Origin: Pseudoteredinibacter isoporae
GTDB lineage: Bacteria; Pseudomonadota; Gammaproteobacteria; Pseudomonadales; Cellvibrionaceae
Length of the DNA stretch: 64,000 nt
Assembly: GCF_011602085.1 (NCBI RefSeq)
Contig: NZ_JAAONY010000002.1
Coordinates: 372,001-436,000 of the forward strand
Direction: 5' to 3'
The number at the start of each line of letters is the position of its first letter. The first letter of the stretch is position 1. Positions 58,701 to 64,000 of the stretch are shown here, in pieces. The translations under genes were made by a program, and so were the position numbers. Under the pieces are notes generated by a model. The model did no database searches and had not been told where the DNA came from. It saw only the letters and a program-made list of their open reading frames with translations.

Positions 58701-58864
58701 CCGGTGAAGGCACCGAGCTTTATCGAGGTGTGGGGATTATCGTGTTGTGCGGCATTCTCGCCTCAACGGTTTTGAGCCTGAGTTTCCTGCCGGCTTTACT
58801 GTTGGCATTAATGCCAGAGAAGAACGCCAAACTTCACAAAGGAGAAGCAACTCCGGCAGCGTAA
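55709..58864 (+). CDS. RND efflux permease (HAE1-like)
   Basis: 1051 residues, the usual RND length. It starts with a transmembrane helix (LLVAVLVLISTILGIVAAMKIPVQMIPDLE). Two large periplasmic loops are visible (about 35-335 and 560-860), and the remaining helices are duplicated. In the helix IV position the motif is GMTVDNTIVVLES, with one of the two AcrB proton-relay aspartates replaced by Asn. The sequence FHQPFDMITMLGFLILLGTVVNNPILIVDQTRR is the helix X region. It exports small molecules driven by the proton gradient. Substrates are unknown; no local repressor gene was seen. Confidence 0.92.
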   Translation: MIAAAAKRGLLVAVLVLISTILGIVAAMKIPVQMIPDLEVRSITVQTGWPGATPQDVEKEILIEQERYLRSLPNLQRMVSRADMGRATIELEFPFGTNVNDALIRVNNALSQVPSYPENVDQPRLFSSSFSSNAFMFFLLQPLEGNPLQLDVDLLRDFAEDFVRPRMESVTGVSEVRVNGGARRQIQIKVDADRLAQRGISLADVRSAVRDRNRDASAGDIESGKSRYLLRVVGRFEQLKELKQLIVKRQGDANILLQDIAEVELDHFESRGLSYADGERTLRLSVRRESGSNVLAIKDQILPLVEELNSQLLAQNGLQLRLLSDDVTYVKSSLENVWFNLALGALLATLVMYYFLRSGRATLVGVFGIPLCTIAAFIGLLAFSRTINVISLAGVAFAIGMTVDNTIVVLESIVQAKQKGRNKLDAVIKGVQDVWPAVLASTATTVLVFAPILFVVEEAGQLYSDIAIAIAAAIIASMLIAIFVVPVALAQLRSRSDLKPNRNYKLSPRWLSLVNFVTASKSRARMISAAIAGGILLSAYVLMPAAEYLPEGEEPKAFSMMIAPPDYNLSQMESIATELRAYFKPYLDQDINAFEPEKDAMPPMAYYSMTVSAGRIWFLSAPKDPNNIGAMMTGITEKFKSYSGMRAFSSRGSIISSNDGGTRAVAVDIAGNNTVELYRAAEAVYQQAEIVFDKPQINSEPRSLSLDQPLIEIKPRWNRLAELNIRNQDFNYAVAALSDGAYVDEFILDDDKVDIFLFSGAGTEQSLDQLAATPMVSPGGSILPLGALADLVESKNSNSVRRVDGNRTVTVYIIPPREVALETAEALVREELIPSLWQAGKIAQGIKLGISGAADQLEATRSSLSSNFAIALILIYLLLVAIFSHWQMPLFILATVPLGMAGGLLGLIAANAFGSLGSAMGFAGFHQPFDMITMLGFLILLGTVVNNPILIVDQTRRFMDEGVAVQDAVRQAVSKRLKPILMSTATTLFGLAPLVLIPGEGTELYRGVGIIVLCGILASTVLSLSFLPALLLALMPEKNAKLHKGEATPAA

Positions 58865-58888
58865 ACACGCTGCTGGGACAGTGTTCAG

Positions 58889-58915
58889 TTGGCCCGAGTG
58901 CTCAGTGCCCGGGCA
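58889..58915. terminator. Hairpin between the RND pump and LysR genes
   Basis: GCCCG and CGGGC (5 bp, with flanking pairs TTG/CAA) enclose a 13-nt loop in the short gap between two convergent genes. It is weak but sits in the right place. Confidence 0.35.
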
Positions 58916-58917
58916 AA

Positions 58918-59808
58918 CTAAAGCGCTATGTTCATCATGTAATCCGCCAACTCATCAATAAACACTCGCAGCGCCCGCGACATATGTTTGCGGGATTGGT
59001 AAATACCGTAAATACCCAAAGTTTCCGGCTCGAGTTCTGGAAATAATTCAATCAAATCTCCATTCTGTAAATACGGTTCCGTCGCAAAACGTGGTTGCTG
59101 GGAAATTCCCACGCCCAATAAACTCGCCTGCAAGAGAGCGGCCGGGTCATTCGCAGTCAGGTTTCCACTGACCTTCACCGATCGTGCCCCGTCAGTCCCA
59201 TTAAAATTCCAGACGGCATTTCCAAAATAGGAATAGTTAATGCAGTTGTGTTGTTCCAATTGCTCAATATCCTTCGGCAATCCCCGCTGCTTCAAGTAAG
59301 CTTCTGAAACGCAGATAACCGATCTAAGATCGCCAAATTTGCGGGCAATAATATTGGGGTCGAGCTGATTGGTGATTCGAATCGCCAGATCTACCCGCTC
59401 TTCGACAAGATTCACGGCATGATTTGAAATCTGAATATCGATGGACACCTTTGGATAACGGCTGAGATAGCCACAGACAAAGTCCGTCAGAATCTTTTCG
59501 CCAAACACCTGGGACGTACCAATACGCAGAGCACCCTGGGGCTCAGTATTCAAGGAACTGGAAACAAACTGAACATCTTTTTCGATATCCTTCAATTTGT
59601 AGCACTCAGCCAACACCTTTTCTCCCGCATCGCTTAAGGTGATCTTGCGCGTGGTCCGGTGCAAAAGGCGTGCACCCGCCCAGTCTTCCATTTCACTGAG
59701 ATAACGGCTCACCATGGAGCGCGACATATCCAGCGCTTCAGAGGCCTGTGCCATGCTGCCACGCTCTACAATAGCGACAAATACCTTGGCCGCGGTGATT
59801 CTATCCAT
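58918..59808 (-). CDS. LysR family transcriptional regulator
   Basis: 296 residues from the ATG at 59808 (GGAG nine bases ahead); the frame stays open to 59847. The N-terminal helix-turn-helix is MAQASEALDMSRSMVSRYLSEMEDWAGARLLHRTTRKITLSDAG, and the effector domain follows. The form is CrgA-like (TTRKITLSDAG, GALRIGTSQVFGE). It is divergent from the MBL-fold gene, whose promoter region holds paired repeats it probably binds. Confidence 0.9.
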   Translation of the reverse strand: MDRITAAKVFVAIVERGSMAQASEALDMSRSMVSRYLSEMEDWAGARLLHRTTRKITLSDAGEKVLAECYKLKDIEKDVQFVSSSLNTEPQGALRIGTSQVFGEKILTDFVCGYLSRYPKVSIDIQISNHAVNLVEERVDLAIRITNQLDPNIIARKFGDLRSVICVSEAYLKQRGLPKDIEQLEQHNCINYSYFGNAVWNFNGTDGARSVKVSGNLTANDPAALLQASLLGVGISQQPRFATEPYLQNGDLIELFPELEPETLGIYGIYQSRKHMSRALRVFIDELADYMMNIAL

Positions 59809-59856
59809 TGCCTGCGCTCCCCACCTTCGGATATCCAATGAAATCAAGCAAATCTA

Positions 59857-59918
59857 TTAAATCGATTTAAGCAACAATTACTGAACCATTTTAGTGTTTT
59901 TGCGCCGATTTAAGCAAC
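59857..59918. promoter_or_regulatory. Probable LysR operator with repeated CGATTTAAGCAAC
   Basis: The 13-bp sequence CGATTTAAGCAAC occurs at 59863-59875 and again at 59906-59918, 43 bp (about four helical turns) apart. The first overlaps the 14-bp perfect palindrome TTAAATCGATTTAA (59857-59870). The second overlaps TTTAAG-caa-CTTAAA. Both lie in the 166-bp gap between the divergent LysR and MBL-fold genes. Confidence 0.6.
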
Positions 59919-59974
59919 TTAAAATAGTATCCACTGATAACAAACAATCAATTTATCCAATACGGAGAAATCCA

Positions 59975-60850
59975 ATGAACCTTTCCAAATTCGGTCAGTT
60001 GATACTGGCTTTGATCGCCCTGAGCTGGAATTCAGGCAGCCTCGCCTCAAAAGCCCCTCTTGAGCTGGAGGTCTATCGCGCTGATGAAAACAGCTTTTTT
60101 GTAGCCTCTGTGCTGGTCAAAGGCCCTACGGAAGCGGTATTGATCGATGCTCAGTTTACTCGCGCCCACGCTCATCAGCTCGTCGCGAACATTCTTAGAA
60201 GCGGTAAAACGCTACGTTCGATCTACATCAGCCACGGTGATCCTGACTATTATTTTGGTTTGGAGGTGATTCAGCAGGCCTTTCCTGACGCCGAGGTTTA
60301 CGCAACGGAAGCCACTCGCAAACATATTGAATCCACATTGCAAAAGAAACTCGACTTCTGGGGCCCCAAACTTGCGGCAAATGGCCCGAAGAATGTCACC
60401 TTGCCTCAGGCGATCGGCAAGAAAATCTTAAGCGTTGATGGCCAGGAACTGAACATCATTGGTTTGGAGACTCATCCCGACAGAACCTTTGTCTGGATTC
60501 CTTCCATCAAGGCCGTTGTCGGTGGCGTACCCATTTACAGTCAGGTGCATCTGTGGATCGCGGATTCTCCGACAAAGGAAAGCCGTCAACAATGGAACAA
60601 TATTCTCGATCAGATAGAAGCACTGCGTCCTGAAGTCATTGTCCCTGGACACTCAACAAGCTCCGACAAAGAAGGTCTCAAAGCACTCGAGTTTACACGT
60701 CAATACCTGAAGGACTATGAAGCTGAATTGGCAAAGGCGAAAAATTCAAAAAGCTTAATCAACGCCATCAATAAACAGTATCCCGAGAGCCAATTGAATA
60801 TTGCTCTGGATATTGGCGCCAAGGTTGCTACTGGTGAAATGACATGGTAA
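59975..60850 (+). CDS. Metallo-beta-lactamase-fold protein with altered metal motif
   Basis: 291 residues from ATG 59975 (GGAG before it), with a signal-like N terminus (LILALIALSWNSGSLASKA). The fold is clear (AVLIDAQFTRAHAHQLVANILRSGKTLRSIYISHGDPDYYFG, VVGGVPIYSQVHLWIAD, VIVPGHSTSSDKEG). The usual HxHxDH metal motif reads SHGDPDYY here: the first His is kept, the second His is Asp and the last His is Tyr. Metal binding is therefore changed and activity is uncertain. It is divergent from the LysR gene and is probably periplasmic. Confidence 0.75.
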   Translation: MNLSKFGQLILALIALSWNSGSLASKAPLELEVYRADENSFFVASVLVKGPTEAVLIDAQFTRAHAHQLVANILRSGKTLRSIYISHGDPDYYFGLEVIQQAFPDAEVYATEATRKHIESTLQKKLDFWGPKLAANGPKNVTLPQAIGKKILSVDGQELNIIGLETHPDRTFVWIPSIKAVVGGVPIYSQVHLWIADSPTKESRQQWNNILDQIEALRPEVIVPGHSTSSDKEGLKALEFTRQYLKDYEAELAKAKNSKSLINAINKQYPESQLNIALDIGAKVATGEMTW

Positions 60851-61074
60851 GTAAAAGCTTTGTGAGCTTCAGCTGAAGCTTTACGAGCAAAGGAAACAAC
60901 TGCAAACGAAAACAGCCAGTGATAAAAAAGCGCGATTTGCTTTCGCAAATCGCGCTTGGCTTGTTGTCGCTTGGCACTACGACTTTTTTCATGAACGCCT
61001 CCTTTTCGCATCAGAGGGTTCCGGGCAATCGGGTTTCCCCTTGCCCTGGGTGTTACGGATGATATCTTGGCCAT
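60715..61074 (-). CDS. Small basic protein with nonstop-type mRNA
   Basis: ATG at 61074 (AGGAG six bases upstream) begins MAKISSVTPRARGNPIARNP and continues through LMRKGGVHEKSRSAKRQQAK to residue 50 at the terminator. The first in-frame stop is only at 60715, inside the convergent MBL-fold gene. If the terminator works, the mRNA has no stop codon and yields about 50 residues, strongly basic (Arg/Lys-rich). The motif NPLMRKGGVHEKS looks like a conserved small family, but I cannot name it. It lies 48 bp after the 315-aa gene and belongs to the rtcB unit. The residues after 50 may not be made. Confidence 0.55.
   Translation of the reverse strand: MAKISSVTPRARGNPIARNPLMRKGGVHEKSRSAKRQQAKRDLRKQIALFYHWLFSFAVVSFARKASAEAHKAFTYHVISPVATLAPISRAIFNWLSGYCLLMALIKLFEFFAFANSAS
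60924..60957 (-). terminator. Intrinsic terminator inside the small basic gene
   Basis: On the minus strand AAGCGCGATTTGC pairs perfectly with GCAAATCGCGCTT (13 bp, GAAA loop), followed by a T-tract. It has a T-run only on the minus strand, so it serves leftward transcription. The reading frame of the small protein continues straight through it without a stop. Confidence 0.9.
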
Positions 61075-61121
61075 AGTCATCTCCTGTTTATGGCGGTTTC
61101 TCATTGCGCCATCTGGCATCG

Positions 61122-62069
61122 TTAAAACTGCAATCGATACCAGGCAGCATTGTGCTTCAGTTTATTTAAACGCTTCCTTGCCGGCTTACACTGTTCAATC
61201 CATTCAGGCCCTTGCTCCTGCAACTGGAAACAAAAGCGCTTGGGCAAGTCACTATACAATGACCGCGGTGGCCCATCATACTCAATGTTTTTTAAGGCCT
61301 TGCCGGTTTCATAGCTGTGGTAATACACATCGTGAATACCAATATCCTGCCACAAGAACTCCAAGGCCGCAGTCAACATGGCTTCCTGCCAAATTCGATG
61401 TTCCTCCAGCGTCTGCTTACAGTAGCTTTCTGCTTTTTTCACCGAAAGCTCATAACCCCAAAAGTAAAAACGCTCTGCTTTTCTCTTTACGGCATCAAGG
61501 TAGCGTTTGTGCAAACACTGAACGTCCCTTAACCAATCCGTTTGCAGCTCTTCGATCAGGGCCTGCCCCGAAGCCAGGTCAAAGTCCAGCCTTGCCCAGG
61601 CCAGCGTACAACGACCATTTCGGGCCGTTGGGTGATACCAGCCATTGAATTCGCGCTTGTCCATCCCCAGCGCTCGATCGAACTGCTGATCATGGGCCCT
61701 GTTGAAATTTAATTGCAGCACCAGATTTTCGCCGGGTCTGGACATCTGATCCCATCGATAATCTTTCTTGCTACCCCAACGCCCCAGACTCAGTACATAA
61801 TTGTATTGTTGCTCTGGCCATACCCGGTACAGATCCCAAGCCGACAGCTTGCCACTTCCCTGTTCCGAAAGCAGACGCTTTAACGCGGGGCGGTGCATTA
61901 ACTTTCCAAACGGTCCCTTTCGAATCGCTGCGATGTCCTGTTCTTCTCTACCATCCCGCTTTAGTGATTTTTCCAGCAATGCCAATGCATAGCGGTCTGG
62001 AAAATACTGAAACAGGTTTCGCTCGTCAGCCAGACATGCCAATACCTCGTCTACCAATGATGCTTCCAT
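61122..62069 (-). CDS. Unknown protein linked to rtcB, 315 aa
   Basis: 315 residues, no signal or membrane segment. Notable stretches: FGKLMHRPALKRLLSEQ, WARLDFDLASGQALIEELQTDW, YHSYETGKALKNIEYDGPPRSLY and the basic C terminus CKPARKRLNKLKHNAAWYRLQF. The ALIEELQTDW stretch recalls the EEIQSDW motif of phage polyvalent-protein domains, which I cannot confirm. It lies 120 bp after rtcB on the same strand and 47 bp before the small basic gene. AAGGTAATCACC precedes the ATG. An RNA- or tRNA-related role is suggested only by the neighbour. Confidence 0.7.
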   Translation of the reverse strand: MEASLVDEVLACLADERNLFQYFPDRYALALLEKSLKRDGREEQDIAAIRKGPFGKLMHRPALKRLLSEQGSGKLSAWDLYRVWPEQQYNYVLSLGRWGSKKDYRWDQMSRPGENLVLQLNFNRAHDQQFDRALGMDKREFNGWYHPTARNGRCTLAWARLDFDLASGQALIEELQTDWLRDVQCLHKRYLDAVKRKAERFYFWGYELSVKKAESYCKQTLEEHRIWQEAMLTAALEFLWQDIGIHDVYYHSYETGKALKNIEYDGPPRSLYSDLPKRFCFQLQEQGPEWIEQCKPARKRLNKLKHNAAWYRLQF

Positions 62070-62189
62070 GGTGATTACCTTTATCCAAAATAAAATGCTT
62101 ATGTTCGGTTCTGAAACCGTTTCGCTTTTTCATGGTTCTTCCTTGTTTAAGGGTTATTTACGCAGTTAACGATCATCATGTTCATTGGC

Positions 62190-63398
62190 TTAGCCTTTGA
62201 TACACAGCACTTGTTTCAAGGTGTACAGCACCTCGACCAGATCACTCTGGTTTTCCATTACGACATCAATGTCTTTATAGGCACCTGGAATTTCGTCCAG
62301 TACGCCCTTGTCCTTACGGCACTCCACTCCCTGGGTTTGTGCCAACAGGTCTTCTCTCTTAAAGCGGCGACGCGCTTCGGTACGACTCATCTGACGACCG
62401 GCACCGTGGGCACAGGAGCAGAAGGATTCTTCCTGTCCCTTACCGCGAACAATGTAAGAGCGAGCCCCCATACTGCCCGGAATAATGCCAAGATCGCCGT
62501 TACCAGCACGTATCGCACCTTTACGGGTGACATACACTTGTTCACCGTAATGCTGCTCCAACGAGACGTAGTTGTGGTGGCAGTTAATCGCCTTGCTTTC
62601 CAATGTAAAGTCAGGCAACAAAGGACGAATCGCTCGCAACACCAGATTGAACATCTCCTCCCGATTAATGCGCGCGTACTCCTGAGCCCAAGCTACCGCC
62701 TCCCAATAATCGTCGAAGTGCTGACTGCCCTCGGTAAAATACGCCAGATCCCGATCCGGTATATTTTGCCAATTACGCTGCAGATCTTTCTTCGCAAGCT
62801 GGATAAAGTATCGACCAATCGCATTGCCGATACCTCGGCTCCCCGAATGCAACATTAACCAGACGTCGTCACTTTCATCGAAACACAGCTCAATAAAGTG
62901 GTTTCCGCTTCCCAGGGTGCCCAACTGTTTTACCCAAGTCTGCTGAGGCTGTTTCAACATTTTCAACAAGGTTGGATGCTTCTCAAACAAGCGTTGAATA
63001 CCCGGCTCCAAAAAACGGCAAGCCGAGGTTCGGGCCGATATCATTTTGTGAGCTCTGGCTCCAACCGGCACCGCCCTTTCAATCTCGTCTCGAATTCGTC
63101 TGAGATTATCCGGTAGCTGAGACGCCTTAATCGTCAGTTTTGCAGCGACCATGCCACAACCAATATCCACACCAACAGCAGCGGGAATAATCGCAGCTTT
63201 CGTGGGAATCACCGAACCTACGGTCGCACCAATACCCGCATGCACATCCGGCATTGCCGCGATATGCGAGTGAATAAACGGCAGTTGAGACAGATTTTTT
63301 AACTGGCTCAGTGCTGTCTGTTCCACATCACGGGTGTATATTTTTACTGGCTTATGTGAATTTTTCGCGCCAGCATTCAATTCCATTTTTACAGGCAT
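62190..63398 (-). CDS. rtcB: RNA ligase RtcB
   Basis: 402 residues, nearly colinear with E. coli RtcB. Metal ligands lie in PDVHAG (about 51-56), VDIGCGM (Cys81), GSGNHFIELC (His165) and LHSGSRGIGN (His182). The guanylylated His329 is in CSCAHGAGRQMSR, and the C terminus ends LKQVLCIKG. RtcB joins 2',3'-cyclic-phosphate or 3'-phosphate RNA ends to 5'-OH ends, repairing tRNA and rRNA cut by toxins or stress. AGGGA is six bases before the ATG, next to a small hairpin. No rtcA or rtcR gene is seen in the window. Confidence 0.97.
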   Translation of the reverse strand: MPVKMELNAGAKNSHKPVKIYTRDVEQTALSQLKNLSQLPFIHSHIAAMPDVHAGIGATVGSVIPTKAAIIPAAVGVDIGCGMVAAKLTIKASQLPDNLRRIRDEIERAVPVGARAHKMISARTSACRFLEPGIQRLFEKHPTLLKMLKQPQQTWVKQLGTLGSGNHFIELCFDESDDVWLMLHSGSRGIGNAIGRYFIQLAKKDLQRNWQNIPDRDLAYFTEGSQHFDDYWEAVAWAQEYARINREEMFNLVLRAIRPLLPDFTLESKAINCHHNYVSLEQHYGEQVYVTRKGAIRAGNGDLGIIPGSMGARSYIVRGKGQEESFCSCAHGAGRQMSRTEARRRFKREDLLAQTQGVECRKDKGVLDEIPGAYKDIDVVMENQSDLVEVLYTLKQVLCIKG

Positions 63399-63411
63399 AA
63401 TAAATCCCTAC

Positions 63412-63426
63412 CCCTGAACTACAGGG
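63412..63426 (-). promoter_or_regulatory. Hairpin abutting the rtcB ribosome binding site
   Basis: On the minus strand CCCTG-tagtt-CAGGG is a 5-bp stem immediately 5' of the AGGGA ribosome binding site. The surrounding GTAGTTCAGGGGTAGGG also resembles a tRNA D-arm. It may influence rtcB translation. Confidence 0.4.
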
Positions 63427-63461
63427 CATAATTTCATACTTGCCTTCCAAGCTTGGACTAA

Positions 63462-63600
63462 AACGAAAAAGCCCCGGCTGTTTCCAGCCAGGGCTTTTTA
63501 AAAGCAGGTTCTGTGCTGGAAGGCATAACAAAAAGCCTTCCAAGCGCAAGCACTTAAAAGACTATCCTTTATAACTCGGTAATGGTTTCATTTAAGTGCT
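63462..63600 (-). ncRNA. Structured leader or small RNA ending in a terminator, upstream of rtcB
   Basis: Minus-strand RNA from about 63600: AGCACTTAAA pairs with TTTAAGTGCT (10 bp, enclosing 32 nt), then TGGAAGGC pairs with GCCTTCCA (8 bp, TTTTTGTTAT loop), then a 15-bp terminator hairpin. GGAAGGC is repeated downstream (about 63440). A sigma-54-like site ends near its 5' end. It fits an RNA of about 135-140 nt made ahead of, or as an attenuator of, rtcB. Y-RNA-like RNAs (YrlA) are known next to rtcB operons, but no sequence match was tested. Confidence 0.55.
63466..63499. terminator. Intrinsic terminator between leader RNA and rtcB
   Basis: AAAAAGCCCTGGCTG pairs with CAGCCGGGGCTTTTT across a GAAA loop (15 bp with one G-T pair) on the minus strand. 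It sits 68 bp upstream of the rtcB ATG, so it could be an attenuator. It has A and T runs on both sides. Confidence 0.85.
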
Positions 63601-63608
63601 CCTCATAT

Positions 63609-63623
63609 GCAGGATCAGCGCCA
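63609..63623 (-). promoter_or_regulatory. Candidate sigma-54 promoter of the rtcB locus
   Basis: Minus-strand TGGCGCT-GATC-CTGC keeps the invariant GG and GC of the RpoN -24/-12 consensus with exact spacing, although other positions deviate. The start would be near 63597, at the 5' stem of the leader RNA. rtcBA operons in other bacteria are sigma-54/RtcR-controlled. Confidence 0.5.
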
Positions 63624-63909
63624 AAGGCCTGATCAATAATTGACTGCGGTGAATAATAGTGTCCAGATTTTTAAAGTCAACCGATATTTTCAGTTTTCAT
63701 AAAACATTCATCCTATTCCTCGCATACAAGATATTGATCAAATTTGAAAACATCCACATGCCCCACTTTATTTTCTGGCCCAAACTATCCATGGATTGAC
63801 TCAAACTGACACGCCCCTCTTTCTCAAACTTCGTACTGTTCCCGAACCATAATAAATTTACCCATAGCTCAACGGTGATTGAGCTGAATTAGGTAAGCAG
63901 AGGAACAGA
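63624..63909. other. Intergenic region between the rtcB locus and the next gene
   Basis: About 285 bp, AT-rich, with no gene seen. It lies between divergent transcription units. RtcR-type activator sites would be expected here but none was recognised. AGAGGAAC precedes the ATG at 63910. Confidence 0.4.
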
Positions 63910-64000
63910 ATGATTTCACACCATAAGAAAAAGGTGATTCCCGCAATAATCGCCGCGAGTAGCCCACTCATAGCAACCCCCTCTCTGGCACAGAGCCCAG
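63910..64000 (+). CDS. Exported protein, N-terminal fragment (cut by window edge)
   Basis: 30 residues from the ATG at 63910 (MISHHKKKVIPAIIAASSPL...), with AGAGGAAC in front. The basic start, hydrophobic core and end at ATPSLAQSP form a Sec signal peptide with an Ala-x-Ala-type cleavage site. The mature protein lies outside the window, so its class is unknown; outer-membrane receptors often begin this way. Confidence 0.65.
   Translation, partial: MISHHKKKVIPAIIAASSPLIATPSLAQSP

Noticed and set aside
60837-60992. Alternative frame in the small gene starting at ATG 60992 behind AGGAGG (MKKVVVPSDN...)
   Set aside because: The ribosome binding site is strong, but the AGGAGG is the codons Arg-Lys-Gly-Gly of the overlapping basic frame. 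That frame has a motif that looks conserved, and this frame also runs through the terminator. It is kept only as an alternative.
62105-62115. GAAACCGTTTC near 62113 as a fatty-acid regulator (PsrA-type) operator
   Set aside because: The spacer is one base, not the four expected, and it lies in the gap between rtcB and the unknown gene, not by a lipid gene.

Overview
The window comes from a gammaproteobacterium. The cell-division and repair block (smc, zipA, ligA), the System I cytochrome c genes ccmH/ccmI, the prkA-yeaH-spoVR operon, an RtcB very close to the E. coli protein, and the large supply of acyl-CoA enzymes, RND and MacB-type exporters and TonB receptors fit an aerobic, probably marine, lipid- or hydrocarbon-degrading member of the Pseudomonadales/Oceanospirillales type. 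The genus is not determined. I see no insertion sequence, prophage or CRISPR array.

Layout. 1-10243 (all minus): the start of a hotdog thioesterase, a small unknown protein, an SLT-domain lipoprotein, ligA, zipA, smc, ccmI and ccmH. 10483-11270: tRNA-Val(TAC), tRNA-Asp(GTC) and a tandem array of about 184-bp units, each starting with the last 19 nt of tRNA-Asp and carrying a terminator hairpin. A C-rich, G-poor stretch follows. 11824-16982: a sigma-54-type promoter and prkA-yeaH-spoVR. 17160-34413: mostly fatty-acid or acyl-CoA metabolism (FadD-like ligase, SCP2 protein, acyl-CoA dehydrogenase, acyl-CoA thioesterase, two more acyl-CoA ligases, a hydratase/3-hydroxyacyl-CoA dehydrogenase fusion, an SDR) with AraC and IclR regulators, a HAD phosphatase, a GST and a uracil-DNA glycosylase. 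34576-37254: a secreted beta-propeller protein. 37260-44829: one minus-strand unit coding for a membrane-fusion protein, ABC ATPase, two MacB-type permeases, a sigma-54 response regulator and its histidine kinase, headed by a sigma-54 promoter and TGTCCG-type sites. 45017-49711: a methyltransferase, an MtfA-like peptidase with a SEC-C tail, a YebE/TerB-type protein and an OprC-like copper TonB receptor. 49883-54190: an AtuA-family protein divergent from an AraC regulator, an unknown protein and a GST. 54636-58864: an RND efflux pair. 58918-60850: a LysR regulator divergent from a metallo-beta-lactamase-fold protein. 60924-63600 (minus): an RNA-repair locus with a sigma-54-like promoter, a structured leader or small RNA ending in a terminator, rtcB, an unknown 315-aa protein and a small basic protein whose reading frame runs through an intrinsic terminator. 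63910 onward: the start of an exported protein.

Most unusual signals: (1) the RtcB locus, where a putative terminated leader RNA and a nonstop-type small gene resembling the ArfA arrangement flank the RNA ligase; (2) the tRNA-Asp tail repeats, which match the architecture of the E. coli tyrT (rtT) repeats on a different tRNA; (3) the self-contained sigma-54-controlled ABC export operon with visible operator and promoter. All function calls were made by reading the sequence; no database search was run.
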